A stretch of DNA of 64,000 nucleotides, from assembly GCA_946481275.1 (NCBI GenBank), contig CAMLMV010000007.1:1-64000 (forward strand), read 5' to 3'. Every line of letters begins with the position of its first letter. The stretch's first letter is position 1. Below are positions 7,755 to 16,222 of the stretch, piece after piece. A program made the translations under genes and the position numbers. Below the pieces are notes generated by a model, which was not told the origin of the DNA, did not search any database, and saw only the letters and a list, made by a program, of their open reading frames with translations. Origin of the DNA: an uncultured Massilia sp. Lineage in GTDB: Bacteria; Pseudomonadota; Gammaproteobacteria; Burkholderiales; Burkholderiaceae.

Positions 7755-8969
7755 ATGGAAAATCTGGGTGGCGTCATCGTTTCGGGTGCCGGTCCGGTTG
7801 GGCTCGTCACGGCGCTCGGGCTCGCCCGTGCCGGTGTCAAGGTCACGCTGGTCGACGCGGCACCGACCATCAACGATTCGCCGCGCGCGGCGATCTATTA
7901 TCCGACGACGCTCGACGTGCTCGATCGCTACGGCCTGTTGGAAGACGCGCTGAATGTCGGCTACAAGAGCACGGAATTCCAGTTTCGTTCCCCGGCCGAG
8001 AATACTATCGTGAGCATCGACTCGTCGATCCTGACGGGGCTCGTCCGCTATCCGTACAACCTGCACCTGGGCCAGCACATCCTGGCCGACCTGGTACTGC
8101 AGCATCTGTCGCGGTACCCGAACGCGGAAGTGCGCTGGAATACCAGCCTGGCGGCGTTCGAACAGGACGAGCGCGGCGTGACGGTACGTGTCGACACGGC
8201 GGAAGGCCCTCAGGATCTGCGCGCACACTGGCTCGTCGGGTCCGATGGCGCGCGCAGTACGGTGCGCCGCCTGCTCGACCTGCCGTTCGAAGGGCATACG
8301 TGGCCGGACCGCTTCGTGGCCACCAACGTGCGTTTCGACTTCGAAAAGTACGGCTTCGCGCCGGTCAACCAGGTGTCCGACCCCGTCAACTGGGCCGTCG
8401 TGGCCCGTCTTGGCAAGGAAAACATCTGGCGTTGCACGTTCGGGGAAGACGCCTCGCTGCCGGAAGACGAAGTGCTGCGCCGGATTCCCGAACGCTATGC
8501 GGCCATCCTGCCTGGGCCGGACCAATACGAGATCGTGGCGGCATCGCCGTACCGTGTGCACGAGCGCTGCGTACCGTCGATGCGAGTCGGTCGCGTCCTG
8601 CTCGCCGGCGACGCTGCCCACGTCTGCAACCCTTGCGGCGGCATGGGCCTCACAACCGGCATCATCGACGCGGTCGAATTGTCCGACGCGCTGTCCGCCG
8701 TGATCACCCGCCAGCGCGACGACACGATCCTCGACTATTACTCCGACGAGCGGCGCCGTGTCTTCCGCGAATGTACGTCGCCCACGGCCAGCCACATGAA
8801 GCGCGTGTTGTCGGAGAAGGATCCGCACAAGCGACGCGCAGACGAACAGGCATACCGCACCTCGGCGGAGAACCCCGAGATCGGTCGCAAGGCCATGATG
8901 TATCCGTCCGGCGTGATCGGCCGGCCCTTCCCGGAAGGCACCTACGAACGCGCCGACGCCACGGCCTGA
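7755..8969 (+). CDS. FAD-dependent aromatic monooxygenase (class A)
   Basis: 404 residues with the three fingerprints of class A flavoprotein hydroxylases: the Rossmann GAGPVGL at about residues 11-17, the DG motif GSDGARSTVR, and the GD motif LLAGDAAHVCNP. The closest family style is MhpA/resorcinol hydroxylase, but it lacks their C-terminal extension (those proteins exceed 500 residues). The predicted role is NAD(P)H-dependent hydroxylation of a phenolic ring to give the catechol or hydroquinone that the VOC dioxygenase opens. AGGAG precedes the ATG. Substrate unknown. Confidence 0.87.
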   Translation: MENLGGVIVSGAGPVGLVTALGLARAGVKVTLVDAAPTINDSPRAAIYYPTTLDVLDRYGLLEDALNVGYKSTEFQFRSPAENTIVSIDSSILTGLVRYPYNLHLGQHILADLVLQHLSRYPNAEVRWNTSLAAFEQDERGVTVRVDTAEGPQDLRAHWLVGSDGARSTVRRLLDLPFEGHTWPDRFVATNVRFDFEKYGFAPVNQVSDPVNWAVVARLGKENIWRCTFGEDASLPEDEVLRRIPERYAAILPGPDQYEIVAASPYRVHERCVPSMRVGRVLLAGDAAHVCNPCGGMGLTTGIIDAVELSDALSAVITRQRDDTILDYYSDERRRVFRECTSPTASHMKRVLSEKDPHKRRADEQAYRTSAENPEIGRKAMMYPSGVIGRPFPEGTYERADATA

Positions 8970-9014
8970 GCCCCGACGCATCTCTCAGAAAACGACAAGC
9001 AACGAAGGCAAGCC

Positions 9015-9833
9015 ATGAGCAAAATTCTCGGAGACAGCAGGGTCCGTACGGAGGGTTTCGAGCGCGATGAATACGTGGTGAACGGCATCCGGACCGTGGT
9101 GTACAGCGCGGGACACGGAGAAACGGTGGTCTACTTCCACGGCGCCGGCACATTCCACGGTTTCGATTTCGCGCGCGACTGGACGGAGGATTTTCGCGTC
9201 GTCATTCCCTATCATCCAGGGTTCGGCGAGTCACAAGATGATACGCGCATCGACTCCATGCACGACTATGTGCGTCATTATGCAAACCTGTTTGACCGGA
9301 TGGGGCTGAACAAATTCAATCTTGTCGGCTGCTCGATGGGAGGGCGCATGGCGGCGCAGTTCGCGGCCGACCATGGAGCGCTGCTGGACAAGCTGGTCCT
9401 CGTCTGTCCGGCCGGGCTTGACGTACCGGCGCATCCGATGACGAACCTGGCCGACATCCCGCCGGGCGAATTGCTCGACTACCTGATCGAGGACGTGTCG
9501 GTGCTGGAGCCGTTCGTGCCGACCTGGCCCGATCCCGAGTTCGGCACCATGCGCGCCCGGGAAACGGCAGCCGTCGGCCGTATCCTGCGGAACGGCAGCC
9601 TGGTCGATCCGGCGCTTCCCGCCTCGCTGGCGCGCATCGACGTGGCGACGTTCCTGTTGTGGGGAAGGGAGGACCGTGTGATCCCCGCCGCCCAGGCGCA
9701 GGCATGGGCCGCCTTGCTGCCGCGCTCGACCGTCCGGGTGGTCGCGGGCGCGGGCCACCTCATCCTCGATGAATCGCCGCAGGCGCGAGGCGAGGTGAAA
9801 GCGTTCCTCCTGCGTTCCGGCGCCGCCGCGTGA
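9015..9833 (+). CDS. Alpha/beta hydrolase, meta-cleavage C-C hydrolase-like (operon copy 2)
   Basis: 272 residues. The catalytic Ser lies in GCSMGG, Asp in GREDRVIP, His in GAGHLILDE, and the oxyanion loop in [10 protein letters not shown]. The layout resembles MhpC/BphD-type hydrolases that split ring-fission products. Two hydrolases in one operon suggest two hydrolytic steps, for example C-C bond cleavage plus ester or lactone opening. The stop codon overlaps a possible GTG start of the next gene. Confidence 0.8.
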   Translation: MSKILGDSRVRTEGFERDEYVVNGIRTVVYSAGHGETVVYFHGAGTFHGFDFARDWTEDFRVVIPYHPGFGESQDDTRIDSMHDYVRHYANLFDRMGLNKFNLVGCSMGGRMAAQFAADHGALLDKLVLVCPAGLDVPAHPMTNLADIPPGELLDYLIEDVSVLEPFVPTWPDPEFGTMRARETAAVGRILRNGSLVDPALPASLARIDVATFLLWGREDRVIPAAQAQAWAALLPRSTVRVVAGAGHLILDESPQARGEVKAFLLRSGAAA

Positions 9834-9838
9834 CCGAC

Positions 9839-11251
9839 ATGGCACCGAAGACCCTTTTCGCCAAGCTGTGGGACCGGCATCTCGTCGCTCCATCGGACGG
9901 CTCTGGTCCAGCGCTGCTGTACATCGACCGGCACCTGGTCTATGAGGTCACGAGCCCGCAGGCATTCGAGGGACTGCGCCTCGCGCGGCGCCGGCCTTGG
10001 CGGCCCGAGACCGTCCTTGCGACAGCCGACCACAACGTGCCGACGATTGCGGCGCAACGTGGGACCATTGCCGATCCGCTGTCGCGGGCTCAGGTGGACC
10101 AACTGGCGGTCAATTGCGCCGAATTCGGCATCACGCAATTCGCGTTGGGCGATCCGCGCCAGGGCATCATCCACGTCGTCGGCCCGGAGCAGGGCGCGAC
10201 GTTGCCGGGCATGACGGTGGTTGCAGGTGACTCCCACACCAGTACTCACGGCGCCTTTGCCGCCCTGGCTTTCGGGGTCGGGACGTCGGACGTCGAGCAC
10301 GTACTGGCGACCCAGTGCCTGCCGGTGGAACGGATGAAGACCATGTATATCGGGGTGACCGGCGAACTCGTTCCTGGCGTGACGGCCAAGGACCTGATCC
10401 TTGCCCTGATCCAGCGTCTCGGCACGGCAGGCGCCACTGGCTATGCGATCGAATTCGGTGGCCCCGCGGTTGCGCACATGTCGATGGAATCCCGTATGAC
10501 GTTATGCAATATGGCGATCGAGGCGGGCGCTCGAGTGGGCCTGGTCGGTGTCGACGACATCACGCTGTCCTATCTCGACGGGCGGCCCTATGCCCCGGCC
10601 GGCGCGGCGTGGAACGACGCGTGCGCTTACTGGCGTACGCTTGTCAGCGACGAGGGAGCCGCGTTTGACGCCTGGCTGTCGATCGATGCGGGCTCGGTGG
10701 CGCCGATGGTTACCTGGGGCGTGTCGCCGGCAATGGTCGTGCCGGTTGACGGTTGCGTGCCGTCGCCGGAGGACCAGGCAGACCCCGTCCGACGCGCACA
10801 GGTGCGGCGTGCGCTCGACTACATGGACCTGAGGCCGGGCACGCCGGTCCGCGAGATCAGGCTCGACCGTATTTTCATCGGGTCCTGCACCAACGCGCGC
10901 ATCGAGGACTTGCGTGCCGCAGCGGCGGTTGTGTGCGGCAGGTCGTTGGCGCGCACGATCCGCCAGGCGATCGTCGTTCCCGGTTCCGGCCTCGTCAAGG
11001 CGCAGGCCGAAGCCGAAGGGCTGGATCGTCTGTTCATCGATGCAGGATTCGAATGGCGCGAGCCCGGGTGCTCGATGTGCCTCGGCATGAACGACGACCG
11101 CCTCCTGCCAGGCGAGCGCTGTGCATCGACCTCGAACCGGAATTTCGAAGGCCGTCAGGGCGCGGGGGGGCGAACGCATCTGGTGAGCCCCGCGATGGCG
11201 GCCGCCGCCGCCATCGCCGGCCATTTCGTCGACGTGACCCAGGACTGGTGA
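9839..11251 (+). CDS. LeuC-like aconitase-family hydratase, large subunit
   Basis: About 470 residues and full length. The N-terminus [13 protein letters not shown] and [10 protein letters not shown], then [26 protein letters not shown] and GCSMCLGMN, give the three Cys ligands of a [4Fe-4S] cluster. Sequence style is that of 3-isopropylmalate dehydratase, but no leuA or leuB is nearby and the gene lies in an aromatic operon. HbzIJ of Pseudomonas alcaligenes, related to LeuCD, hydrates maleate/citraconate from gentisate pathways, so a similar catabolic hydratase is likely. ATG 9839 fits the family N-terminus; an in-frame GTG at 9830 overlapping the upstream stop is the alternative. Confidence 0.82.
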   Translation: MAPKTLFAKLWDRHLVAPSDGSGPALLYIDRHLVYEVTSPQAFEGLRLARRRPWRPETVLATADHNVPTIAAQRGTIADPLSRAQVDQLAVNCAEFGITQFALGDPRQGIIHVVGPEQGATLPGMTVVAGDSHTSTHGAFAALAFGVGTSDVEHVLATQCLPVERMKTMYIGVTGELVPGVTAKDLILALIQRLGTAGATGYAIEFGGPAVAHMSMESRMTLCNMAIEAGARVGLVGVDDITLSYLDGRPYAPAGAAWNDACAYWRTLVSDEGAAFDAWLSIDAGSVAPMVTWGVSPAMVVPVDGCVPSPEDQADPVRRAQVRRALDYMDLRPGTPVREIRLDRIFIGSCTNARIEDLRAAAAVVCGRSLARTIRQAIVVPGSGLVKAQAEAEGLDRLFIDAGFEWREPGCSMCLGMNDDRLLPGERCASTSNRNFEGRQGAGGRTHLVSPAMAAAAAIAGHFVDVTQDW

Positions 11252-11258
11252 GGCCATC

Positions 11259-11891
11259 ATGCAATCGTTCATCCCATTTACCTCGTGCGTGATGCCTCTC
11301 GACCGGCCGGATGTCGACACGGATGCCATCATCCCGAAGCAGTTCATGAAGTCGATCGCCCGCACGGGATTCGGCGCCAACTTGTTCGACGAATGGCGCT
11401 ACCTTGATCCCGGCTACCCGGGCAAGCAGGGCAGGACGCCTGATACAACGTTCGTGCTCAACCAGCCCCGCTACCGCGACGCACAGATTCTGCTCGCCAG
11501 GGAAAACTTCGGCTGCGGATCGAGTCGTGAGCATGCGCTCTGGGCGTTGTCCGATTACGGTATCCGGGCCGTGATCGCTCCCAGCTTCGCCAGCATTTTC
11601 TACGCAAACTGCTTCAAGAACGGCCTGCTGCCGATCCCGCTCGATGAAAAGGTCGTCGACCGTCTGTTCGGGGACGTTGAAGCGACCCCGGGCTACGCGC
11701 TCGCCATTGATCTGGTCAGCCAGATGGTCTTTACGCCAGGAGGTGAAGTCATCCGCTTCCAGATCGACGGGTTCAACAAGCGGCGGCTGCTCGACGCGCT
11801 GGACGACATTTCGCTCACGCTGCAGCAGGACGAAGCGATCCGTTGTTACGAACAGCGCCGCAGCGCGCTCGAACCATGGCTGTTCCAGTGA
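11259..11891 (+). CDS. LeuD-like aconitase-family hydratase, small subunit
   Basis: 210 residues, normal length. Conserved motifs are [31 protein letters not shown] (substrate-binding loop) and [19 protein letters not shown]. It pairs with the large subunit seven bases upstream to complete the active site. By context it serves the catabolic pathway rather than leucine synthesis; the sequence alone does not separate isopropylmalate isomerase from maleate/citraconate hydratase. Confidence 0.85.
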   Translation: MQSFIPFTSCVMPLDRPDVDTDAIIPKQFMKSIARTGFGANLFDEWRYLDPGYPGKQGRTPDTTFVLNQPRYRDAQILLARENFGCGSSREHALWALSDYGIRAVIAPSFASIFYANCFKNGLLPIPLDEKVVDRLFGDVEATPGYALAIDLVSQMVFTPGGEVIRFQIDGFNKRRLLDALDDISLTLQQDEAIRCYEQRRSALEPWLFQ

Positions 11892-12037
11892 CGACGATTC
11901 CGATCCAGGTAGGCGGTCCGCCACGAGCGGAGGCGCCGGATCCGCAGCCACCCTAGCTGACCGGCAGCGGTTCGTAGTCCATCCATTTAGACAATTACAT
12001 ATTTTGTGCCGTCCACGACAGGCGCACGGAGACTTGC

Positions 12038-13777
12038 ATGCCTATTCCTCGTAAAACACTCGCGCTCGCCGTAGCGCTCACGCTCCCGAACGCCTATGCG
12101 GTCGACTTCAAGACGTCGGATCCCGACCTCAAGGTCAGGCTGGACCTGACGCCGAAATACAGCTCGGCCTACCGCGTGAAGGATCCGTCAGCGGCGCTGA
12201 CCCGGCTGGACTTTGCCGGCGACCCCAACGTCGCCAACGAAGACGACGGTGACCACAATTTTCGCAAAGGCCTGATTTCAAGCCGTTTCGACCTGCTGGC
12301 GGAATTCGACGTCACGGCGAAAAATTTCGGTGCCCGCGTGAGCGGCACGGGCTGGTACGACAGCGCCTACCTGCGCCGTAACGATTACGCCGGCACGCAG
12401 GTATTCGTCGGCGGGAATCCCACGCCAACCGTAATCTCGACCGCCAACAACAAGCCCGGCCAGGCGCCCAATGAGTTCCTGCCCTCCACCCGCTATCAGC
12501 ATGGCAGGGGTGCCGAAGTGTTGGACGCGTTCGTCTACGCCAAGGGCGAAGTCGGCGGCATGCAAGGCACGGTACGCCTGGGTAAACATTCCTTGCAATG
12601 GGGTGAGAGCCTGTTCTTCGGACAGAACGGTATCGCCAACGCACAGGGGCCGGTGAACATTTCCAAGATCCTGTCGGTGCCGGCATGGCAGTTCAAGGAG
12701 GTCCTGCTGCCGGTCGAGCAGGTCTCCGGTTCGCTCCAGGTCAGTGAAGGTGTGCAGATCGGCGCGTACTACCAGTTCAAGTGGCGACCCAGCCGCCTGC
12801 CTGGGGTCGGCAGCTATTTTTCGAACAGCGATGTCCTGCCTGATACCGGGTTCGTCAACTTTGGCGTCGATGCCAGCGGCAATCCCGTCAACCTGCCTTA
12901 CCTCAACAACAAGGAACGGCTGCCGCGCAATTCCGGCCAGGGTGGCGTGCAGTTGAAGTGGAATCCGGCGGGCAGCAATTACGAGTTCGGCTTCTATGCC
13001 GCACAGTATCACGAGAAAACCCCGGCGGCTCCGGTGTTCGATTTCGTGAACGGCAACGTACACCTCGCCTATGCCGAAGACGTGCGGACGGTAGGGATGA
13101 GTGTGAATTCGTCGATCGGACAGCTCAACTGGGCCCTGGAGGGCTCGGTGCGCGACAATGCGCCGCTGACCAGCAGCCCGGCGGTGCTGGTGCCCGGAGG
13201 CGCGATAACCCACTGCGGTACATCGGACAGCAATCCCTGCTACGCGGCCGGGCGTACGGCGCACCTGAACCTGTCAGGCATCTACGTATTACAACCGACG
13301 GCCCTTTGGCAGGGCGGGTCGGTACTCGGCGAACTGGCGTGGAACCGTACCATGAAGGTCACGCGCGATATCTTCGCGCCTTCCTTGGGGGCGACCGGCG
13401 TCGACGGCGGCCTTGCGTCCAACACCACCAAGGATGCCTGGGCGTTCCGCACGATCTTCGAACCCCAGTATTTCCAGGTCCTGCCGGGCCTGGACGTATC
13501 GGTCCCTATCGCCGTCGGCTACAACTTCGGCGGACGCTCGTCGGCCATGTTCAGTTTCGCCGGCGGCGTGTCGGACGGCGGCGACTACAGCGTCGGTCTC
13601 AAGGGTACCTACCAGAACCAGTGGAATTTCTCGCTGGCTTATACGAATTACTTCGGCGCCGGGGGGACGCTCACCGAAACGCTGGTTCCGGGCAGTGCCG
13701 GGCCGCGCCAGCTCACCTTCGCCCAGACGCTCAAGGACCGCGGTTTCGTGTCCTTCAGCGTGTCCCGTACTTTTTGA
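12038..13777 (+). CDS. DUF1302 outer-membrane beta-barrel protein
   Basis: 579 residues with a Sec signal (basic PRK, hydrophobic core, cleavage after NAYA near residue 21). The mature part is rich in alternating hydrophobic/aromatic strands and ends in SVSRTF, an outer-membrane barrel terminus with C-terminal Phe. It resembles the DUF1302 family. It opens the four-gene envelope module (DUF1302, DUF1329, YCF48-like, MMPL) that recurs in bacteria degrading hydrophobic compounds. The likely role is passage of substrate across the outer membrane; this is inference. Confidence 0.78.
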   Translation: MPIPRKTLALAVALTLPNAYAVDFKTSDPDLKVRLDLTPKYSSAYRVKDPSAALTRLDFAGDPNVANEDDGDHNFRKGLISSRFDLLAEFDVTAKNFGARVSGTGWYDSAYLRRNDYAGTQVFVGGNPTPTVISTANNKPGQAPNEFLPSTRYQHGRGAEVLDAFVYAKGEVGGMQGTVRLGKHSLQWGESLFFGQNGIANAQGPVNISKILSVPAWQFKEVLLPVEQVSGSLQVSEGVQIGAYYQFKWRPSRLPGVGSYFSNSDVLPDTGFVNFGVDASGNPVNLPYLNNKERLPRNSGQGGVQLKWNPAGSNYEFGFYAAQYHEKTPAAPVFDFVNGNVHLAYAEDVRTVGMSVNSSIGQLNWALEGSVRDNAPLTSSPAVLVPGGAITHCGTSDSNPCYAAGRTAHLNLSGIYVLQPTALWQGGSVLGELAWNRTMKVTRDIFAPSLGATGVDGGLASNTTKDAWAFRTIFEPQYFQVLPGLDVSVPIAVGYNFGGRSSAMFSFAGGVSDGGDYSVGLKGTYQNQWNFSLAYTNYFGAGGTLTETLVPGSAGPRQLTFAQTLKDRGFVSFSVSRTF

Positions 13778-13805
13778 GTGCTTTTGACATCATCGGAGTT
13801 CCGAC

Positions 13806-15158
13806 ATGAAGAACATTACCTCCCTCACCACCCTGATCACTGTCCTGGCAACGCCGCTGTCGTTTGCCGCCGTAACGGCCGACGAAGCCGCCAAGCTCAA
13901 GACCACCCTGACGCCGTTCGGCGGCGAACGGGCCGGCAACAAGGACGGCAGCATCCCCGCGTGGGACGGCGGTGCAACCAAGGCACCGGCAGGCTACAAG
14001 TCCGGCGACCCGCGTCCCGATCCGTTCGCGGGTGACAAGGTCCAGTATTCGATCGACGCGAAGAACATGGACAAATACGCCGACAAGCTGACCGACGGCG
14101 TGAAGGCCCTCATGAAGAAGTATCCCGACTACCGGATCGACGTGTATCCGACCCATCGCAGCGCGGCGGCGCCGCAATGGGTGTACGAGAACACGTTCAA
14201 GAACGCCACACGGGCCAAGCTGGTCGATGGCGGACACGGCGTCGACGGCGCATACGGCGGCATCCCGTTTCCGCTGCCGAAGGACGGCTATGAAGTGATC
14301 CAGAACCATCGCCTGGCCTGGGTCGGCTACTCCATCGTGAGCAATTCCAGCGCCTGGGTCGTGACATCGGACGGCAAGCGTTCGCTGGCGTCGGCCGGCA
14401 TCGAGCGCATCCACCGTCCCTACTACGATCCGAACGGCAGCCTCGCCACGTTCAAAGGGTACAACTACTCGAAGTTCTATACCACCGATCCCGGCTCGAA
14501 AGCAGGGGAGTCGATCATGGAGCATGCGGCGCTCAATTCGAACACCGCGCGCGGATTGTGGCAGTACCTGGTCGGGCAACGGCGCGTACGCAAGGGACCG
14601 TCCGTGGCTTACGATACGCCGGACGCGGTCACGTCCGGCATCGGGCTCGTCGACGAGGCGTTCATGCTGTTCGGCCCGCTCGACAAGCACGAGCTCAAGC
14701 TGGTGGGCAAGAAGGAAGTCTACATTCCCTACAATAACAACCGCGCCGACGCGGCCAGGATCGCCGACCTGCTCCAGCCGAAGAGCCTCAATCCTTCGCT
14801 GGTGCGTTGGGAACTGCATCGCGTCTGGGTCGTCGAGGCAGCCTTGGCAGCCGGCAAGCGTCACGTCGTACCCAAGCGCAGGTACTACGTCGACGAAGAC
14901 ACCTGGCAGATCATCCTGATCGACGGCTGGGACGCCAACAATGAGCTCGTGCGCACAAACTTTACGCTCACGCTGCTGGCACCGGACATCCCTGCACTGA
15001 TCGGCCAGACCCAATGGGGCGGCTACGACCTGCGTACCGGGGCGTATTATTTGAACATGGCCACTAACGAGATGGCGACGCAATACAAGCCGGCCGTGCC
15101 CGCGCTGACGCCGGCGGACTTCAGCCCGGAGGCGCTGGCCAACGAAGGTGCGCGCTGA
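13806..15158 (+). CDS. DUF1329 periplasmic protein (LolA/LolB-like fold family)
   Basis: 450 residues, the usual family length. A signal peptide ends around TPLSFAA. The typical DUF1329 opening follows: EAAKLKTTLTPFG, AGNKDGSIPAWDGG and GDPRPDPF. The domain is related to lipoprotein-carrier folds that bind acyl chains, so a soluble hydrophobic-ligand carrier between the outer-membrane barrel upstream and the RND protein downstream is plausible. Its stop codon overlaps the start of the next gene (TGATG), indicating translational coupling. Confidence 0.8.
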   Translation: MKNITSLTTLITVLATPLSFAAVTADEAAKLKTTLTPFGGERAGNKDGSIPAWDGGATKAPAGYKSGDPRPDPFAGDKVQYSIDAKNMDKYADKLTDGVKALMKKYPDYRIDVYPTHRSAAAPQWVYENTFKNATRAKLVDGGHGVDGAYGGIPFPLPKDGYEVIQNHRLAWVGYSIVSNSSAWVVTSDGKRSLASAGIERIHRPYYDPNGSLATFKGYNYSKFYTTDPGSKAGESIMEHAALNSNTARGLWQYLVGQRRVRKGPSVAYDTPDAVTSGIGLVDEAFMLFGPLDKHELKLVGKKEVYIPYNNNRADAARIADLLQPKSLNPSLVRWELHRVWVVEAALAAGKRHVVPKRRYYVDEDTWQIILIDGWDANNELVRTNFTLTLLAPDIPALIGQTQWGGYDLRTGAYYLNMATNEMATQYKPAVPALTPADFSPEALANEGAR

Positions 15159-16210
15159 TGAAACGCGCACTGCTCACTGGAGGTGTCGCACTCGGACTGG
15201 TAGCGGCGCTTGCCGCCGCCGCGCCGACGGCGCCGTCCATGCCCGCCGTATTGCGTAACGGCGCGCTTGCCAGCAGCAAGGCCGTCACGGTGGCGGCCCT
15301 AGCGGTGGCCCGCGCGGGCCAGCGGGTGGTTGTCGGCGGCGAACGCGGCATCGTGCTGGTCTCCGACGACGCCGGCGCGAGCTGGCGCCAGGCCAAGGTG
15401 CCAGTGCAGACCACCCTCACCGCGATCCGGTTCGTCGACGGGCGGTCGGGCTGGGCCGTCGGCCACCTGGGTACGATCCTGACAACCGAGGATGGCGGCG
15501 CCAGCTGGACGCTGCAGCTCGACGGTGTCCGGGCCGCGTCATTGCAGGCCGCCAGCCTGCGCGCCGGTGGCGACGACCGCGCCAACCGCCTTGCGAGCCA
15601 ATTGCTCGCGGAGGGGCCGGACAAACCCTTCTTTGATGTCGACTTTGCCGACAACCTGCATGGATTCGCAGTCGGCGCCTACAACCTGGCGTTCATGACC
15701 AGCGACGGCGGCCGGACGTGGGCTCCGCTGTCCGCGCGGCTGCCCAATCCGAAAGGGCTGCACATGTCGGCGGTGCGCGTCGTGGGCAAGGATGTCTACA
15801 TCGCCGGCGAACAGGGCCTGCTGCTGCGCTCAAGCGACGGCGGGGCCACGTTCGAGGCATTGCCCTCGCCGTACAAGGGTACCTTCTTCGGTCTGCTGCT
15901 GACCCGGTCGGGAACACTGCTGGCCTATGGCTTGCGCGGCAATGTGTACCGCACGACTGACCGTGGCCTCCACTGGGACAAGATCGATAGTGGGGTCAAC
16001 GCGTCCATCAGCGCGGGGATCGAACGCGATGACGGCAGCATCGTTCTGCTGGCCCAGACGGGGGATGTCCTCGTCAGCCGCGACGGCGGCGCGAGTTTCC
16101 AAAAGCATGCGGCAAGGGAACCGGCGCCGGCCGCGGGCCTTGCGGCGGCGCCCGATGGCGGCCTGATCGTAGCAACCTTGCGCGGCGTACGGCGCCAACC
16201 AAAACTCTAA
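15158..16210 (+). CDS. YCF48-like / BNR-repeat beta-propeller protein
   Basis: 350 residues. After an N-terminal signal, at least six Asp-box (BNR) motifs of the form S-x-D-x-G-x-[TS]-W appear in series: SDDAGASW, TEDGGASW, SDGGRTW, SSDGGATF, TTDRGLHW and SRDGGASF. This predicts a propeller of six or seven blades in the periplasm, in the style of photosystem II assembly factor YCF48, used in bacteria as an accessory of RND-type transporters. Here it probably acts as scaffold for the DUF1302/DUF1329/MMPL set. No catalytic residues are evident. Confidence 0.82.
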   Translation: MKRALLTGGVALGLVAALAAAAPTAPSMPAVLRNGALASSKAVTVAALAVARAGQRVVVGGERGIVLVSDDAGASWRQAKVPVQTTLTAIRFVDGRSGWAVGHLGTILTTEDGGASWTLQLDGVRAASLQAASLRAGGDDRANRLASQLLAEGPDKPFFDVDFADNLHGFAVGAYNLAFMTSDGGRTWAPLSARLPNPKGLHMSAVRVVGKDVYIAGEQGLLLRSSDGGATFEALPSPYKGTFFGLLLTRSGTLLAYGLRGNVYRTTDRGLHWDKIDSGVNASISAGIERDDGSIVLLAQTGDVLVSRDGGASFQKHAAREPAPAAGLAAAPDGGLIVATLRGVRRQPKL

Positions 16211-16222
16211 GGCAACAGCATC

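Noticed and set aside
9839..11891. Leucine biosynthesis leuCD locus
   Set aside because: The sequences are LeuCD-like, but neighbours are aromatic-degradation genes, leuA and leuB are absent and the region is an island. Kept as a catabolic hydratase, with the leucine option not fully excluded.
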